64,000 bases of DNA from Mycobacterium sp. 852002-40037_SCH5390672 (GTDB lineage Bacteria; Actinomycetota; Actinomycetes; Mycobacteriales; Mycobacteriaceae). The notes below the pieces were generated by a model. That model saw nothing but the letters and a program-made list of their open reading frames with translations, had not been told where the DNA came from and made no database searches. Below, one piece after another: positions 15,161-23,334 of the stretch (its first letter is position 1; every line of letters begins with the position of its first letter). The DNA lies in the NCBI RefSeq assembly GCF_001665875.1, contig NZ_LZTA01000099.1:16455-80454 (forward strand). Direction: 5' to 3'. Made by a program: the position numbers and the translations under genes.

Positions 15161-16194
15161 TGACATGGCTGATTGTCGCCATCGCGGTCTTCGTCGCGGT
15201 GCTGGCGGTCTTCGGCGCGTGGGCTTTCCGCACGGCCAACCGGCTGGACCGGCTGCACGTCCGCTACGACCTGTCGTGGCAGGCGCTCGACGGTGCACTG
15301 GCGCGGCGCGCGGTGGTGTCGCGTGCCGTCGCCATCGACGCCTACGGCGGCGCGTCTGAAGGGCGGCGGCTGGCGGCGCTGGCCGACGCCGCGGAGGGGG
15401 CACCCCGGTCCGCGCGGGAAAACGCCGAGAACGAGCTGTCGGCCGCGCTGGCCGTCGTCGACCCGGCGTCACTGCCGGCCGGGCTGATCGCCGAGATGGC
15501 CGATGCCGAGGCCCGGGTGGTGCTGGCCCGTCGTTTCCACAACGACGCGGTCCGCGACACCCTGGCGCTGGCCGAGCGCCCCCTGGTGCGGTTGTTCCAC
15601 CTGGGTGGGACCGCCGCGCTGCCCAGCTATTTCGAGATCGTCGAACGGCCGCATGCGCTGGCCCACGGCGCCTTGGGCTTTGAAGGCGTCCTCAACCACC
15701 GCACCTCGGCGCGCATCGTGCTGCTCGACGACACCGGTGCGGTGCTGCTGCTGTGCGGGTCGGACCCGGCACTCGCCGAGCGGCACGCGCCGAAATGGTG
15801 GTTCACGGTGGGCGGCGAAGTGCAGCAAGGGGAGCGGCTCGCCGAGGCCGCCGCGCGCGAGCTGGCCGAAGAAACCGGTCTGCGGGTCGCGCCGTCGGAG
15901 ATGGTCGGGCCCGTCTGGCGGCGCGACGAGGTCTTCGAGTTCAACGGCTCGCTCATCGACAGCGAGGAGTTCTACTTCGTCTACCGCACCCAGCGGTTCG
16001 AGCCGTCGCGCACCGGCCGAACCGAGCTGGAACGCAGCTACATCCACGGCCACCGCTGGTGTGACGCTGCCGACATCGCACAGCTCGTCGCGGCGGGCGA
16101 GACCGTGTACCCGATGCAACTATCCGGACTGCTCACCGACGCGGCCGCGCTCGCCGGCGGCCGCACCCCCGGGCCGCTGCTGTCCATCCGCTGA
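15160..16194 (+). CDS. Membrane-anchored Nudix hydrolase (Rv2609c-like)
   Basis: 344 residues. One N-terminal transmembrane helix (residues 3-22) is followed by a helical, Ala-rich region to about 170 and a C-terminal Nudix domain. The Nudix box GGEVQQGERLAEAAARELAEETGL (G-x5-E-x7-R-E-L-x-E-E-x-G-L) is complete, so a nucleoside-diphosphate-X hydrolase is expected. Placement at the end of pgsA1-patA-pimA suggests a role near PIM synthesis, perhaps on GDP-mannose or CDP-DAG, but that is inference. Start ATG at 15160 overlaps the pimA stop by one base. Confidence 0.88.
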   Translation: MTWLIVAIAVFVAVLAVFGAWAFRTANRLDRLHVRYDLSWQALDGALARRAVVSRAVAIDAYGGASEGRRLAALADAAEGAPRSARENAENELSAALAVVDPASLPAGLIAEMADAEARVVLARRFHNDAVRDTLALAERPLVRLFHLGGTAALPSYFEIVERPHALAHGALGFEGVLNHRTSARIVLLDDTGAVLLLCGSDPALAERHAPKWWFTVGGEVQQGERLAEAAARELAEETGLRVAPSEMVGPVWRRDEVFEFNGSLIDSEEFYFVYRTQRFEPSRTGRTELERSYIHGHRWCDAADIAQLVAAGETVYPMQLSGLLTDAAALAGGRTPGPLLSIR

Positions 16195-16227
16195 GTCCGT
16201 CGGTCAACGCGGGTCAAAGCGCCTCAT

Positions 16228-16233
16228 TAGACT
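16228..16233 (+). promoter_or_regulatory. -10 box TAGACT for pdxS
   Basis: TAGACT fits TANNNT; start of transcription near 16240, then AAGGAG before the GTG at 16264. An identical hexamer precedes yebC at 18697. Confidence 0.5.
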
Positions 16234-16263
16234 GGGTCTACAACGGTTGAAGGAGATCAAGCA

Positions 16264-17175
16264 GTGAATACCGCCCACCCACCGAACGGCAACGGGCGAA
16301 CCGGGACGGCACGCGTCAAACGCGGCATGGCCGAGATGCTCAAGGGCGGTGTCATCATGGACGTCGTCACCCCCGAGCAGGCCAAGATCGCCGAGGCCGC
16401 CGGCGCCGTCGCCGTCATGGCGCTGGAACGGGTGCCCGCCGACATCCGCGCGCAGGGCGGGGTGTCGCGGATGAGCGACCCCGACATGATCGAGGGCATC
16501 ATCGCCGCGGTGACCATCCCGGTGATGGCCAAGGCCCGCATCGGCCACTTCGTCGAGGCGCAGATCCTGCAAAGCCTCGGTGTGGACTACGTCGACGAGT
16601 CCGAGGTGCTCACCCCCGCCGACTACACCCATCACATCGACAAGTGGAAGTTCACCGTGCCGTTCGTGTGCGGGGCGACCAACCTCGGTGAAGCGCTGCG
16701 GCGCATCGGCGAGGGAGCGGCGATGATCCGCTCCAAGGGCGAGGCCGGCACCGGCGACGTCTCCAACGCGACCACCCACATGCGGGCGATCGGCGGCGAG
16801 ATCCGCCGCCTGACGTCGCTGTCCGAAGACGAGTTGTACGTCGCCGCAAAGGAATTGCAGGCCCCCTACGACCTCGTCGTCGACGTGGCCCGGGCGGGCA
16901 AGCTGCCGGTCACGCTGTTCACCGCCGGCGGCATCGCCACCCCCGCGGATGCCGCGATGATGATGCAGCTCGGCGCCGAGGGCGTGTTCGTGGGCTCGGG
17001 CATCTTCAAGTCCGGCGATCCCGCCGCGCGCGCCGCCGCGATCGTCAAGGCGACCACCTTCTACGACGACCCCGACGTGCTGGCCAAGGTGTCGCGCGGG
17101 CTGGGCGAGGCGATGGTGGGCATCAACGTCGAGCAGATCGCGGAGCCCCATCGGCTGGCCGAACGCGGCTGGTAA
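16264..17175 (+). CDS. pdxS: Pyridoxal 5'-phosphate synthase, lyase subunit PdxS
   Basis: 303-residue TIM-barrel enzyme that, with PdxT, makes PLP from ribose 5-phosphate, glyceraldehyde 3-phosphate and glutamine-derived ammonia. Signature regions: VKRGMAEMLKGGVIMDVVTPEQAKIAEAAGAVAVMALERVPADIR, with the substrate Lys at MAKARIGH, and GEAGTGDVSNATTHMR holding the second active Lys region. GTG start at 16264 has AAGGAG about nine bases upstream. H37Rv has pdxH near here; it is absent between the Nudix gene and pdxS. Confidence 0.97.
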   Translation: MNTAHPPNGNGRTGTARVKRGMAEMLKGGVIMDVVTPEQAKIAEAAGAVAVMALERVPADIRAQGGVSRMSDPDMIEGIIAAVTIPVMAKARIGHFVEAQILQSLGVDYVDESEVLTPADYTHHIDKWKFTVPFVCGATNLGEALRRIGEGAAMIRSKGEAGTGDVSNATTHMRAIGGEIRRLTSLSEDELYVAAKELQAPYDLVVDVARAGKLPVTLFTAGGIATPADAAMMMQLGAEGVFVGSGIFKSGDPAARAAAIVKATTFYDDPDVLAKVSRGLGEAMVGINVEQIAEPHRLAERGW

Positions 17176-17184
17176 AAACAGTCC

Positions 17185-18030
17185 GTGGCGATCCAAGAGA
17201 TCCTTGATCTCGAGCAACTCGAGGTCAACATCTACCGTGGCAGCATCTTCAGCCCAGAGTCGGGATTCCTGCAGCGCACCTTCGGGGGCCACGTAGCCGG
17301 CCAGTCGCTGGTGTCGGCCGTGCGCACGGTCGACCCGCGCTACCAGGTCCACTCACTGCACGGGTACTTCCTGCGGCCCGGGGACGCCAAGGAGCGCACG
17401 GTTTTCATCGTCGAGCGCACCCGCGACGGCGGCTCGTTCGCCACCCGCCGTGTCAACGCGATCCAGCACGGGGAAATCATCTTCAGCATGGGCGCGTCCT
17501 TCCAGACCGACCAGGAGGGCATCCACCACCAGGACCCGATGCCGGCCGCGCCGCCGCCCGACGGCCTGCCCGGCCTGGACTCGATCAAGGTCTTCGACGA
17601 CGCCGGATTCAAGCAGTTCGAGGAGTGGGACGTCTGCATCGTGCCGCGCGATCGCCTGCACCTGTTGCCCGGCAAGGCCTCCCAGCAGCAGGTGTGGTTC
17701 CGCCACCGTGATCCGTTGCCGGACGACCCGGTGCTGCACATCTGCGCGCTGGCCTACATGAGCGACCTGACCCTGCTGGGATCGGCCCAGGTGACCCATC
17801 TCGACGTGCGCGAGCACCTGCAGGTGGCGTCGCTGGACCACGCGATGTGGTTCATGCGGGCGTTCCGGGCCGACGAATGGCTGCTGTATGACCAGAGCTC
17901 GCCGTCGGCCAGCGGCGGCCGCTCGCTGTGCCAGGGCAAGATCTTCACCCAGTCCGGCGAAATGGTCGCGGCGGTGATGCAGGAGGGGCTGACCCGCTTC
18001 AAACGCGGATACCAGCCGACCCACCAGTGA
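17185..18030 (+). CDS. tesB2: Acyl-CoA thioesterase II
   Basis: Double-hotdog thioesterase of 281 residues. N-terminal hotdog with SGFLQRTFGGHVAGQSLVSAVRTV and VHSLHGYFLRPGD; C-terminal hotdog with SLDHAMWFMRAFRADEWLLYDQSSPSASGGRSLCQGKIF, which contains the catalytic Asp-Gln-Thr/Ser type residues of the TesB family. It hydrolyses medium/long acyl-CoA. Located between pdxS and pdxT, nine bases after pdxS, an arrangement shared with M. tuberculosis. The start is GTG at 17185. Confidence 0.94.
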   Translation: MAIQEILDLEQLEVNIYRGSIFSPESGFLQRTFGGHVAGQSLVSAVRTVDPRYQVHSLHGYFLRPGDAKERTVFIVERTRDGGSFATRRVNAIQHGEIIFSMGASFQTDQEGIHHQDPMPAAPPPDGLPGLDSIKVFDDAGFKQFEEWDVCIVPRDRLHLLPGKASQQQVWFRHRDPLPDDPVLHICALAYMSDLTLLGSAQVTHLDVREHLQVASLDHAMWFMRAFRADEWLLYDQSSPSASGGRSLCQGKIFTQSGEMVAAVMQEGLTRFKRGYQPTHQ

Positions 18031-18037
18031 GCACCCG

Positions 18038-18628
18038 GTGAGCTCTCCGCGGATCGGGGTCCTGGCGCTGCAGGGCGACACCCGCGAGCACCTGGCGGCC
18101 CTGCGCGAGGCCGGAGCCGAGTCGATGCCGGTGCGCCGGCGCAGCGAGCTCGAGGCGGTCGACGGCCTGGTCATTCCCGGTGGGGAATCGACCACCATGA
18201 GCCACCTGTTGGGGGACCTCGGGCTGCTGGAGCCGTTGCGGGGTCTGCTGGCCGACGGGCTGCCCGCCTACGGCGCATGCGCCGGCATGATCCTGCTGGC
18301 CAGCGAGATCCTCGACGCCGGCGCGGGCGGACGCGAGGCGCTGCCGTTGCGTGCGATCGATATGACGGTGCGGCGCAACGCCTTTGGGCGACAGATTGAT
18401 TCGTTTGAGGGTGACATCCCGTTCGTGGGGCTGAGCGATCCGGTGCGCGCGGTGTTCATCCGGGCGCCCTGGGTCGAGCGCTCCGGTGACGACGTCGAGG
18501 TGCTGGCCAGCGCGGCCGGGCACGTCGTCGCGGTGCGGCAAGGCCAGAAGCTGGCCACGGCGTTTCACCCCGAGATGACCGGCGACCGGCGCATCCACCA
18601 CCTGTTCGTCGACCTCGTCACCGGTTGA
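18038..18628 (+). CDS. pdxT: Pyridoxal 5'-phosphate synthase, glutaminase subunit PdxT
   Basis: Class I glutamine amidotransferase, 196 residues, supplying ammonia to PdxS. The oxyanion segment IPGGESTTMSHLLG, the nucleophile in YGACAGMILLA, and the catalytic His-Glu pair in TAFHPEMTGDRRIH are all present. The start is GTG at 18038, seven bases after the tesB2 stop, so pdxS-tesB2-pdxT form one unit. A GC hairpin follows shortly after the stop. Confidence 0.96.
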   Translation: MSSPRIGVLALQGDTREHLAALREAGAESMPVRRRSELEAVDGLVIPGGESTTMSHLLGDLGLLEPLRGLLADGLPAYGACAGMILLASEILDAGAGGREALPLRAIDMTVRRNAFGRQIDSFEGDIPFVGLSDPVRAVFIRAPWVERSGDDVEVLASAAGHVVAVRQGQKLATAFHPEMTGDRRIHHLFVDLVTG

Positions 18629-18635
18629 CGACTGA

Positions 18636-18651
18636 CCCCACAAGCGTGGGG
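18636..18651 (+). terminator. Hairpin after pdxT
   Basis: CCCCAC-AAGC-GTGGGG: perfect 6-bp GC stem with a four-base loop, eight bases after the pdxT stop. There is no U-tract, which is common for actinobacterial terminators; the next gene yebC has its own -10 at 18697. Confidence 0.5.
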
Positions 18652-18696
18652 CCGGGTGGGTAGTCGGCGGCGCCCAAGCCACCCCAAGCGTCCACG

Positions 18697-18702
18697 TAGA
18701 CT
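18697..18702 (+). promoter_or_regulatory. -10 box TAGACT for yebC
   Basis: TAGACT fits TANNNT; transcription would start near 18709, giving a leader of about 36 bases. Confidence 0.45.
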
Positions 18703-18744
18703 CGTCTGGCCACAAAAACAAGAGGACTTTCAGATAGGACAGCA

Positions 18745-19500
18745 ATGAGCGGCCATTCCAAGTGGGCCACCACCAAGCACCAGAAGGCCGTCAAAGACGC
18801 GCGCCGTGGCAAGGAGTTTGCCCGGCTGATCAAGAACATCGAGGTCGCCGCCCGTACCGGCGGGGGGGACCCGGCGGGCAACCCGACGCTCTACGACGCC
18901 ATCCAGAAGGCGAAGAAGACCTCGGTGCCCAACGACAACATCGAGCGCGCCCGCAAGCGGGGTGCCGGCGAGGAGGCCGGCGGCGCCGACTACCAGACCA
19001 TCATGTACGAGGGCTACGGTCCCAACGGTGTCGCGGTCCTGATCGAATGTTTGACCGACAACCGCAACCGCGCGGCCGGCGAGGTCCGGGTGGCGGTGAC
19101 CCGCAACGGCGGCAACATGGCCGACCCCGGGTCGGTGTCCTACCTGTTCACCCGTAAGGGCGTCGTCACGCTGGAGAAGAACGGCCTGACCGAGGACGAC
19201 CTGCTGACGGCGGTGCTCGACGCCGGCGCCGAGGACGTCAACGACCTCGGTGAGAGCTTCGAGATCATCTCCGAGCCGACCGACCTGGTCGCGGTGCGCA
19301 CCGCGCTGCAGGACGCCGGCATCGACTACGAGTCCGCCGAGGCCAGCTTCCAGCCGTCGGTCAGCGTGCCGGTTGACGTCGAGGGCGCGCGCAAGGTGTT
19401 CAGGCTGGTCGACGCGCTGGAAGACAGCGACGACGTGCAGAACGTCTGGACCAACGTCGACCTGTCCGACGAGGTGCTCGCCGCTCTCGACGAGGAGTAA
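18745..19500 (+). CDS. YebC/TACO1-family protein
   Basis: 251-residue three-domain protein. The N terminus MSGHSKWATTKHQKAVKDARRGKEFARL is the diagnostic YebC sequence, followed by GGGDPAGNPTLYDAIQKAKKTSVPNDNIERARKRG and EGYGPNGVAVLIECLTDNRNRAAGEVR. The family was long annotated as transcription regulators; recent work on relatives points to relieving ribosome stalling at polyproline. That would suit a genome with Pro-rich proteins such as SecD here, but no direct link is seen. Converges with speE, with no gap. Confidence 0.95.
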   Translation: MSGHSKWATTKHQKAVKDARRGKEFARLIKNIEVAARTGGGDPAGNPTLYDAIQKAKKTSVPNDNIERARKRGAGEEAGGADYQTIMYEGYGPNGVAVLIECLTDNRNRAAGEVRVAVTRNGGNMADPGSVSYLFTRKGVVTLEKNGLTEDDLLTAVLDAGAEDVNDLGESFEIISEPTDLVAVRTALQDAGIDYESAEASFQPSVSVPVDVEGARKVFRLVDALEDSDDVQNVWTNVDLSDEVLAALDEE

Positions 19501-21081
19501 CTAGTCGTAGCCGTGTCGCATGTCCTCGACGATGCGCGGATTGTCCAGGGTGGAAGGCTCCACCGGACGCGGCCCGATGTCGCCGGAGAAGACGCCGGCG
19601 GCGTCGAGCACCTGCTGGTTGAGGTAACGCAGCGGGGGCGCATTGGTGGGCACCCTCGGTGCGGGCCCGGCGCCGGCGCGCTGCGCCAGGGCGAATCCCC
19701 AGTCACCGAACGTGGGCACGTGCACGTGATACGGCGTGACGGCGTAGCCGGCGGCCCGGATCGTCGACACCGTGCGCCAATACGCCGTCGGGGTCGAAAA
19801 GGGACTGCCCGCCTGCACCACCATCAGCCCACCGGGGGCCAGCGCGTGGGCGACCAGCGCGTAGAACTCCGTTGAGTACAACCGACCCAGCACCGGGGTG
19901 TCGGGATCGGGAAGATCGATGATGACCGCGTCGAAGCGGTCCACCTTCGGTCCGCGCAACCAGTTCATCGCGTCCTCGGTCACCACGCCCACCCGCGGGT
20001 TGTCCAACGAACCGCCATTGGCGTCGCGCAGCGTGGTGCGCGCGATGTCGATCACCGCGGGGTCGAGCTCGACCTGCACGATCTTGGAAATGCCGGGCTG
20101 GCGCAGCAATTCGCGAGCGGCCAGGCCGTCTCCGCCACCGAGCACCAGCACCGAATGGGCGCCGTTGCCCAGGGCGGGGTAGACGAGGCTCTCGGTGTAA
20201 CGGTATTCGTCGCGCGTGGAGAACTGCAGCCCCCCATCGAGATACAGCCGGGTGTCGCTGCCGCGGCGGGTCACCACGATCTCCTGGTACGCCGTGTGCC
20301 GATAGGCGATGATCGGGTCGGCGTAAAGTCTTTGCCTGCTTGTGGTTTCGATGTCGGCCGAACGCAGCAGCAGGGTGGCGAGCAGCCCCAGTGCGGCGGC
20401 CAGCGCGCACAACGCCAGCACCAGCTGCCGTGTCGAAACCACTTGGCGCAACAGGAAAATCGCCACCACGCCCGCCGCCGCCAGGTTGATCATGCCGGTG
20501 GCCGCCGCGCCGCGAATCATCCCCAGCTGCGGCAGCAGCAGGAACGGCCAGACCAGCCCGCCCAGCAGCGCGCCCAGGTAGTCCGCGGCGTTGAGGTTGG
20601 CCAGCGTGCGGCCGGCGTCCGCGGCTCCCGCGGTCCGGCCGCGTTGCAGCAGCGTCATCAACAACGGCACCTCGGCACCGACCAGCCCACCGATCAGCGC
20701 CGTGCTGACCGCGAGCACCCACGCCGACCCGTCCACAAAAGCGAACACCACGTACAGCGCCGCCGCCGACAGGCCACCGATGATGCCCAGCAGCGCCTCG
20801 ACGGCGATGAAGGTGATCGCGGCGTGCGCCAGCAGCGGTTTGACCAGCAGGGCGCCCAAGCCCAGCGCGGCGATGTAGCCCGCGACGATCAGGGAGGTGG
20901 CGACGATCCCGCCACCGTCGAGGCTGGCCGACAGCGTCAGCAGCGCGAGTTCGTAGACGATGCCGCAGGCCGCACAGGCCGCCACGGCGGCCAGCAACAG
21001 TGCCCGCCACCGCCCCGACGACACCGCCGACGGCGCCGCCTCGGCTGTCCGCACATTGCCCGCTGACCTGACAGCGCTCAT
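19501..21081 (-). CDS. speE: Membrane-fused spermidine synthase-like protein (Rv2601-like)
   Basis: 526 residues. The N-terminal half has about seven hydrophobic segments (residues 25-230). The C-terminal half is an aminopropyltransferase/methyltransferase Rossmann domain with SVLVLGGGDGLAARELLRQPGISKIVQVELDPAVIDIAR, EDAMNWLRG, and DAVIIDLPDPDTPVLGRLYSTEFYALV. It would transfer aminopropyl from decarboxylated SAM, though membrane-fused members have uncertain substrates. It ends an operon of four other membrane or secreted proteins, overlapping the DUF350 stop by four bases. No SAM decarboxylase gene is in the window. Confidence 0.87.
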   Translation of the reverse strand: MSAVRSAGNVRTAEAAPSAVSSGRWRALLLAAVAACAACGIVYELALLTLSASLDGGGIVATSLIVAGYIAALGLGALLVKPLLAHAAITFIAVEALLGIIGGLSAAALYVVFAFVDGSAWVLAVSTALIGGLVGAEVPLLMTLLQRGRTAGAADAGRTLANLNAADYLGALLGGLVWPFLLLPQLGMIRGAAATGMINLAAAGVVAIFLLRQVVSTRQLVLALCALAAALGLLATLLLRSADIETTSRQRLYADPIIAYRHTAYQEIVVTRRGSDTRLYLDGGLQFSTRDEYRYTESLVYPALGNGAHSVLVLGGGDGLAARELLRQPGISKIVQVELDPAVIDIARTTLRDANGGSLDNPRVGVVTEDAMNWLRGPKVDRFDAVIIDLPDPDTPVLGRLYSTEFYALVAHALAPGGLMVVQAGSPFSTPTAYWRTVSTIRAAGYAVTPYHVHVPTFGDWGFALAQRAGAGPAPRVPTNAPPLRYLNQQVLDAAGVFSGDIGPRPVEPSTLDNPRIVEDMRHGYD

Positions 21082-21533
21082 GACACCGCCGCGGCGGTCA
21101 CCCCTCCCACCGCGAGCAAGATCAGCGCCACCGCAAACGATCCCGGATGCAGCTCCGGCTCATCGATGTGCTCGTGGAAACTGCCCGGTATCAACAGGTG
21201 CATGGTCAGCAGCGCGACGCCCAGCAGGATCACGCCCATCAATCCGTACACCGCCACGCCGACGAGTCCCTGGCCCAGCTGGCTGTAACTGTTGGCGATG
21301 GCGGTGATGATGACGATGGTCAGGGCGACGTACATCGCGCCCGCGACCACCACCGCGTTGGGCCGGCGGTCGATGAACACCAGTTGGCGCAGCTTTCCCG
21401 GGGTCAGCAGGTCGACCGCGTAGAACCCGACAAGAAGTACGGCCATGCCGACTCCGAAGTACAGGATCGTCGCGACTGCGCCTTTCAGGACGGGGTTGAG
21501 ATCGACGTTGCCGATCTCGACGGCGAGGTACAT
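21078..21533 (-). CDS. DUF350 membrane protein (Rv2600-like)
   Basis: 151 residues with four hydrophobic helices: VLKGAVATILYFGVGMAVLLVGFYAVDLLTPG, the central AVVVAGAMYVALTIVIITAIAN, GLVGVAVYGLMGVILLGVALLTMHLL and a C-terminal SFAVALILLAVGGVTAAAV. The repeated helix-pair layout is typical of DUF350 (YjfL). ATG at 21533 has GGAGA upstream. DUF350 proteins recur beside spermidine-synthase-like and DUF4178 genes in many bacteria, but the activity of the set is not known. Confidence 0.88.
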   Translation of the reverse strand: MYLAVEIGNVDLNPVLKGAVATILYFGVGMAVLLVGFYAVDLLTPGKLRQLVFIDRRPNAVVVAGAMYVALTIVIITAIANSYSQLGQGLVGVAVYGLMGVILLGVALLTMHLLIPGSFHEHIDEPELHPGSFAVALILLAVGGVTAAAVS

Positions 21534-21580
21534 GGTTGTCTCCTTTGCGTTTTACATCCGCGTTGAGGTCGGCGAAGCCA

Positions 21581-22012
21581 TCACTTGGTTCCGCCGGGAC
21601 CGCCGGGGGTACCTCCGGCGCCGCCCGACGGGGAGCCGGGACCGAATCCGGGGCCGAGGAAGATGAAGGCGCCGTGGCTGTATCCGGCGCTCAGCGGCTC
21701 GACGCGAATGCTGCACGGGTAAGTGCCGTCGGGGCCGACGATCACGATGTTGTTGCTGTAGCGCAGGTACTCGGTCTTGCCGTTGTCGGCCCGCGCTTCG
21801 GGTTGTTCGTAATCGGCGAGCGTGTCGGCCACCTGTTCGGGCGAGCCGGTGCACTGGTAACGCGTCCCGTTCACGTCGTGGCCGTACTCGTGGTAGTGGC
21901 TCGCGACATACGACGCAATGTTCTTCTGCAGCAAGATGATTCCGAAGATCAGACACGCTATGGCGGCGGCGCCCAGCACGCCGGCGATGACGAACAGCCG
22001 GTTGCGGCTCAC
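21581..22012 (-). CDS. DUF4247 membrane-anchored protein (Rv2599-like)
   Basis: 143 residues from GTG at 22012, which gives a four-base GTGA overlap with the upstream gene; a GTG at 22021 is also possible. One transmembrane helix at residues about 6-27 (LFVIAGVLGAAAIACLIFGIILLQ) is followed by an outer domain with two cysteines (TRYQCTGSPEQ and TYPCSIRVE), which may form a disulfide, and a Gly/Pro-rich tail (GPGFGPGSPSGGAGGTP). Tail composition suggests surface exposure. Function unknown. Confidence 0.82.
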   Translation of the reverse strand: MSRNRLFVIAGVLGAAAIACLIFGIILLQKNIASYVASHYHEYGHDVNGTRYQCTGSPEQVADTLADYEQPEARADNGKTEYLRYSNNIVIVGPDGTYPCSIRVEPLSAGYSHGAFIFLGPGFGPGSPSGGAGGTPGGPGGTK

Positions 22013-22524
22013 GGGCGCCACCGGCTGGCGGTGTGAACCACCGTCCCGCCATTGCCGGCGGGACGCCCCGGGTAGAGATGCCAGGTCTGCCAGCGCCAGC
22101 CGGCGCCGTCGGGTTCGGCGGCCAGCACGGTCAGCGCGGCGTCATCGCCGGGGAACGTGCCGCCGAGCCAGCCCGCCCGGCCGGCGCAACCGTCGCGCAG
22201 GTCGCGCGCGAGGAGGCGAAAGCTCGCCTCGTCGTGGGTGTCGGTGCGGGATTGCAGGCAGTAGCCGGGCGCGTTGGTGCGCTCGGGCAGGCCGGCCCCG
22301 AAATTGCGTGCGGTACAGGAGATCTCCTCGGAGAACCACCCCGCGGCGTGCTCGACCGCGACGACGTGTGATGCGCCGAGCACTCCGAGCAGTAGCGCGG
22401 CGCCGCCGCCCGGGTGGTCCAGCCGGCAGCTGGCCAGCGGCGAGGGTACGGGCGCGTTGAGCGCGAGTCCCAGCCCTTCCCCGGATACGTCGGCCGGAGG
22501 CACGGCGAGCTGATGAAGGGGCAC
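22009..22524 (-). CDS. DUF2617 protein (Rv2598-like)
   Basis: 171 residues, soluble, no signal peptide. Recognisable family features are HQLAVPPADVSGEGLGLALN at the N terminus, VLGASHVVAVEH, SEEISCTARNFG, FRLLARDLRDG and GWRWQTWHLYPGRPAGNGGTVVHTASRW at the C terminus. Start GTG at 22524. It overlaps the DUF4247 gene and follows the DUF4178 gene by 17 bases. It has no known activity; it is nearly always found in this operon. Confidence 0.83.
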   Translation of the reverse strand: MPLHQLAVPPADVSGEGLGLALNAPVPSPLASCRLDHPGGGAALLLGVLGASHVVAVEHAAGWFSEEISCTARNFGAGLPERTNAPGYCLQSRTDTHDEASFRLLARDLRDGCAGRAGWLGGTFPGDDAALTVLAAEPDGAGWRWQTWHLYPGRPAGNGGTVVHTASRWRP

Positions 22525-22541
22525 CGACCGGACCTCGTGCT

Positions 22542-23153
22542 CTAAGCCGAGCCGGGCGGGGGTGCCGAATACACGGTGATTTCCCCGGGTGAGACGGACT
22601 TGCCCGTCGAAACCTCCCAGGGCATGTCCGGGGCCCAGCGCTCGAACGAGAGCAGCGCCGACTCGTCGGCGTTGGCGCAGTCGACGAATTCCATCTCGCC
22701 GCCGGCCGGCAGCCCGGTGGTGCCTTCGGTCGTGTAGGAGGCGCGGCCGCGTTCGGACTCGTGGAACGTCACACCGTCAACGACGTATTGGTCGCCGGGG
22801 CGCAGCGACACGTCTTTGCGGGTCACCCACATCGCGAGTTCCAGCCGTCCGTCGTCCTCCTCGACGCTGAACCAGAGCGGCTGGTCGCCGCCTTCCAGCA
22901 GGTGTTCCCACCACACGAACGGGCCTTCGCGGTAGGTGACCGAACCGCGCACGATGTAGTCGACGCCGCCGTAGCTGACGATCGCGCCGGGCCCGAGTTG
23001 ACGCGGCCCGAACTGCGGCATCGCGTCAGCGGCGAGAGGATCCTGGCGCCCGCCCCGCTGGCCCGGCTGCTTGGGCCGCCGCAAAGCCACCACCAGCACC
23101 ACGATGGATGCGATGAAGAGCAGCACGGCAATCATGACCAGCAGAGATCCCAC
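22542..23153 (-). CDS. DUF4178 membrane-anchored protein (Rv2597-like)
   Basis: 203 residues from GTG at 23153, selected because GGAGG is seven bases upstream. An N-terminal helix (SLLVMIAVLLFIASIVVLVVAL) is followed by a cytoplasm-facing DUF4178 domain: QLGPGAIVSYGGVDYIVRGSVTYREGPFVWWEHLLEGGDQPLWFSVEEDDGRLELAMW, then DQYVVDGVTFHESERGRASYTTEGTTG. The domain is all-beta and paired with DUF350 in many genomes. First gene of the speE operon, with a predicted promoter and a palindrome upstream. Confidence 0.84.
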   Translation of the reverse strand: MGSLLVMIAVLLFIASIVVLVVALRRPKQPGQRGGRQDPLAADAMPQFGPRQLGPGAIVSYGGVDYIVRGSVTYREGPFVWWEHLLEGGDQPLWFSVEEDDGRLELAMWVTRKDVSLRPGDQYVVDGVTFHESERGRASYTTEGTTGLPAGGEMEFVDCANADESALLSFERWAPDMPWEVSTGKSVSPGEITVYSAPPPGSA

Positions 23154-23195
23154 GCCAACCCCTCCGTTGCCACTTTGCTCGAGCGAACGTCGGCT

Positions 23196-23210
23196 AAAGC
23201 TAACAGCTTT
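23196..23210. promoter_or_regulatory. Palindrome over the predicted -10 of the speE operon
   Basis: AAAGCT-AAC-AGCTTT is a perfect 6-bp inverted repeat. On the minus strand it overlaps TAGCTT (23202-23197), a TANNNT box about 44 bases upstream of the first gene's start. It could be an operator controlling the five-gene operon. Confidence 0.45.
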
Positions 23211-23301
23211 TTCGCGGGTTCGGCGCCTTAACGTCACTCCGGGGAATCGACGGCGCCGCCGCGTGTCCTACCCGGACCCGTCGGCGCCGGCCGCTAGGGT
23301 A

Positions 23302-23317
23302 TCGAACAGCTGTTCTA
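23302..23317. promoter_or_regulatory. LexA (SOS) box of ruvCAB
   Basis: TCGAAC-AGCT-GTTCTA matches the mycobacterial SOS box TCGAAC-N4-GTTCGA at all but one position. A TANNNT box TAGGGT (23295-23300) lies next to it, so LexA would cover the transcription start. The ruvC ATG is at 23335. LexA control of ruvCAB is known in M. tuberculosis. Confidence 0.85.
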
Positions 23318-23334
23318 GTAGGTGGGAGCGGGTA

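Noticed and set aside
15160..16194. Nudix gene as a possible fusion with a separate membrane protein
   Set aside because: The same membrane helix plus Nudix layout is present in the M. tuberculosis homologue, so it is the normal form.
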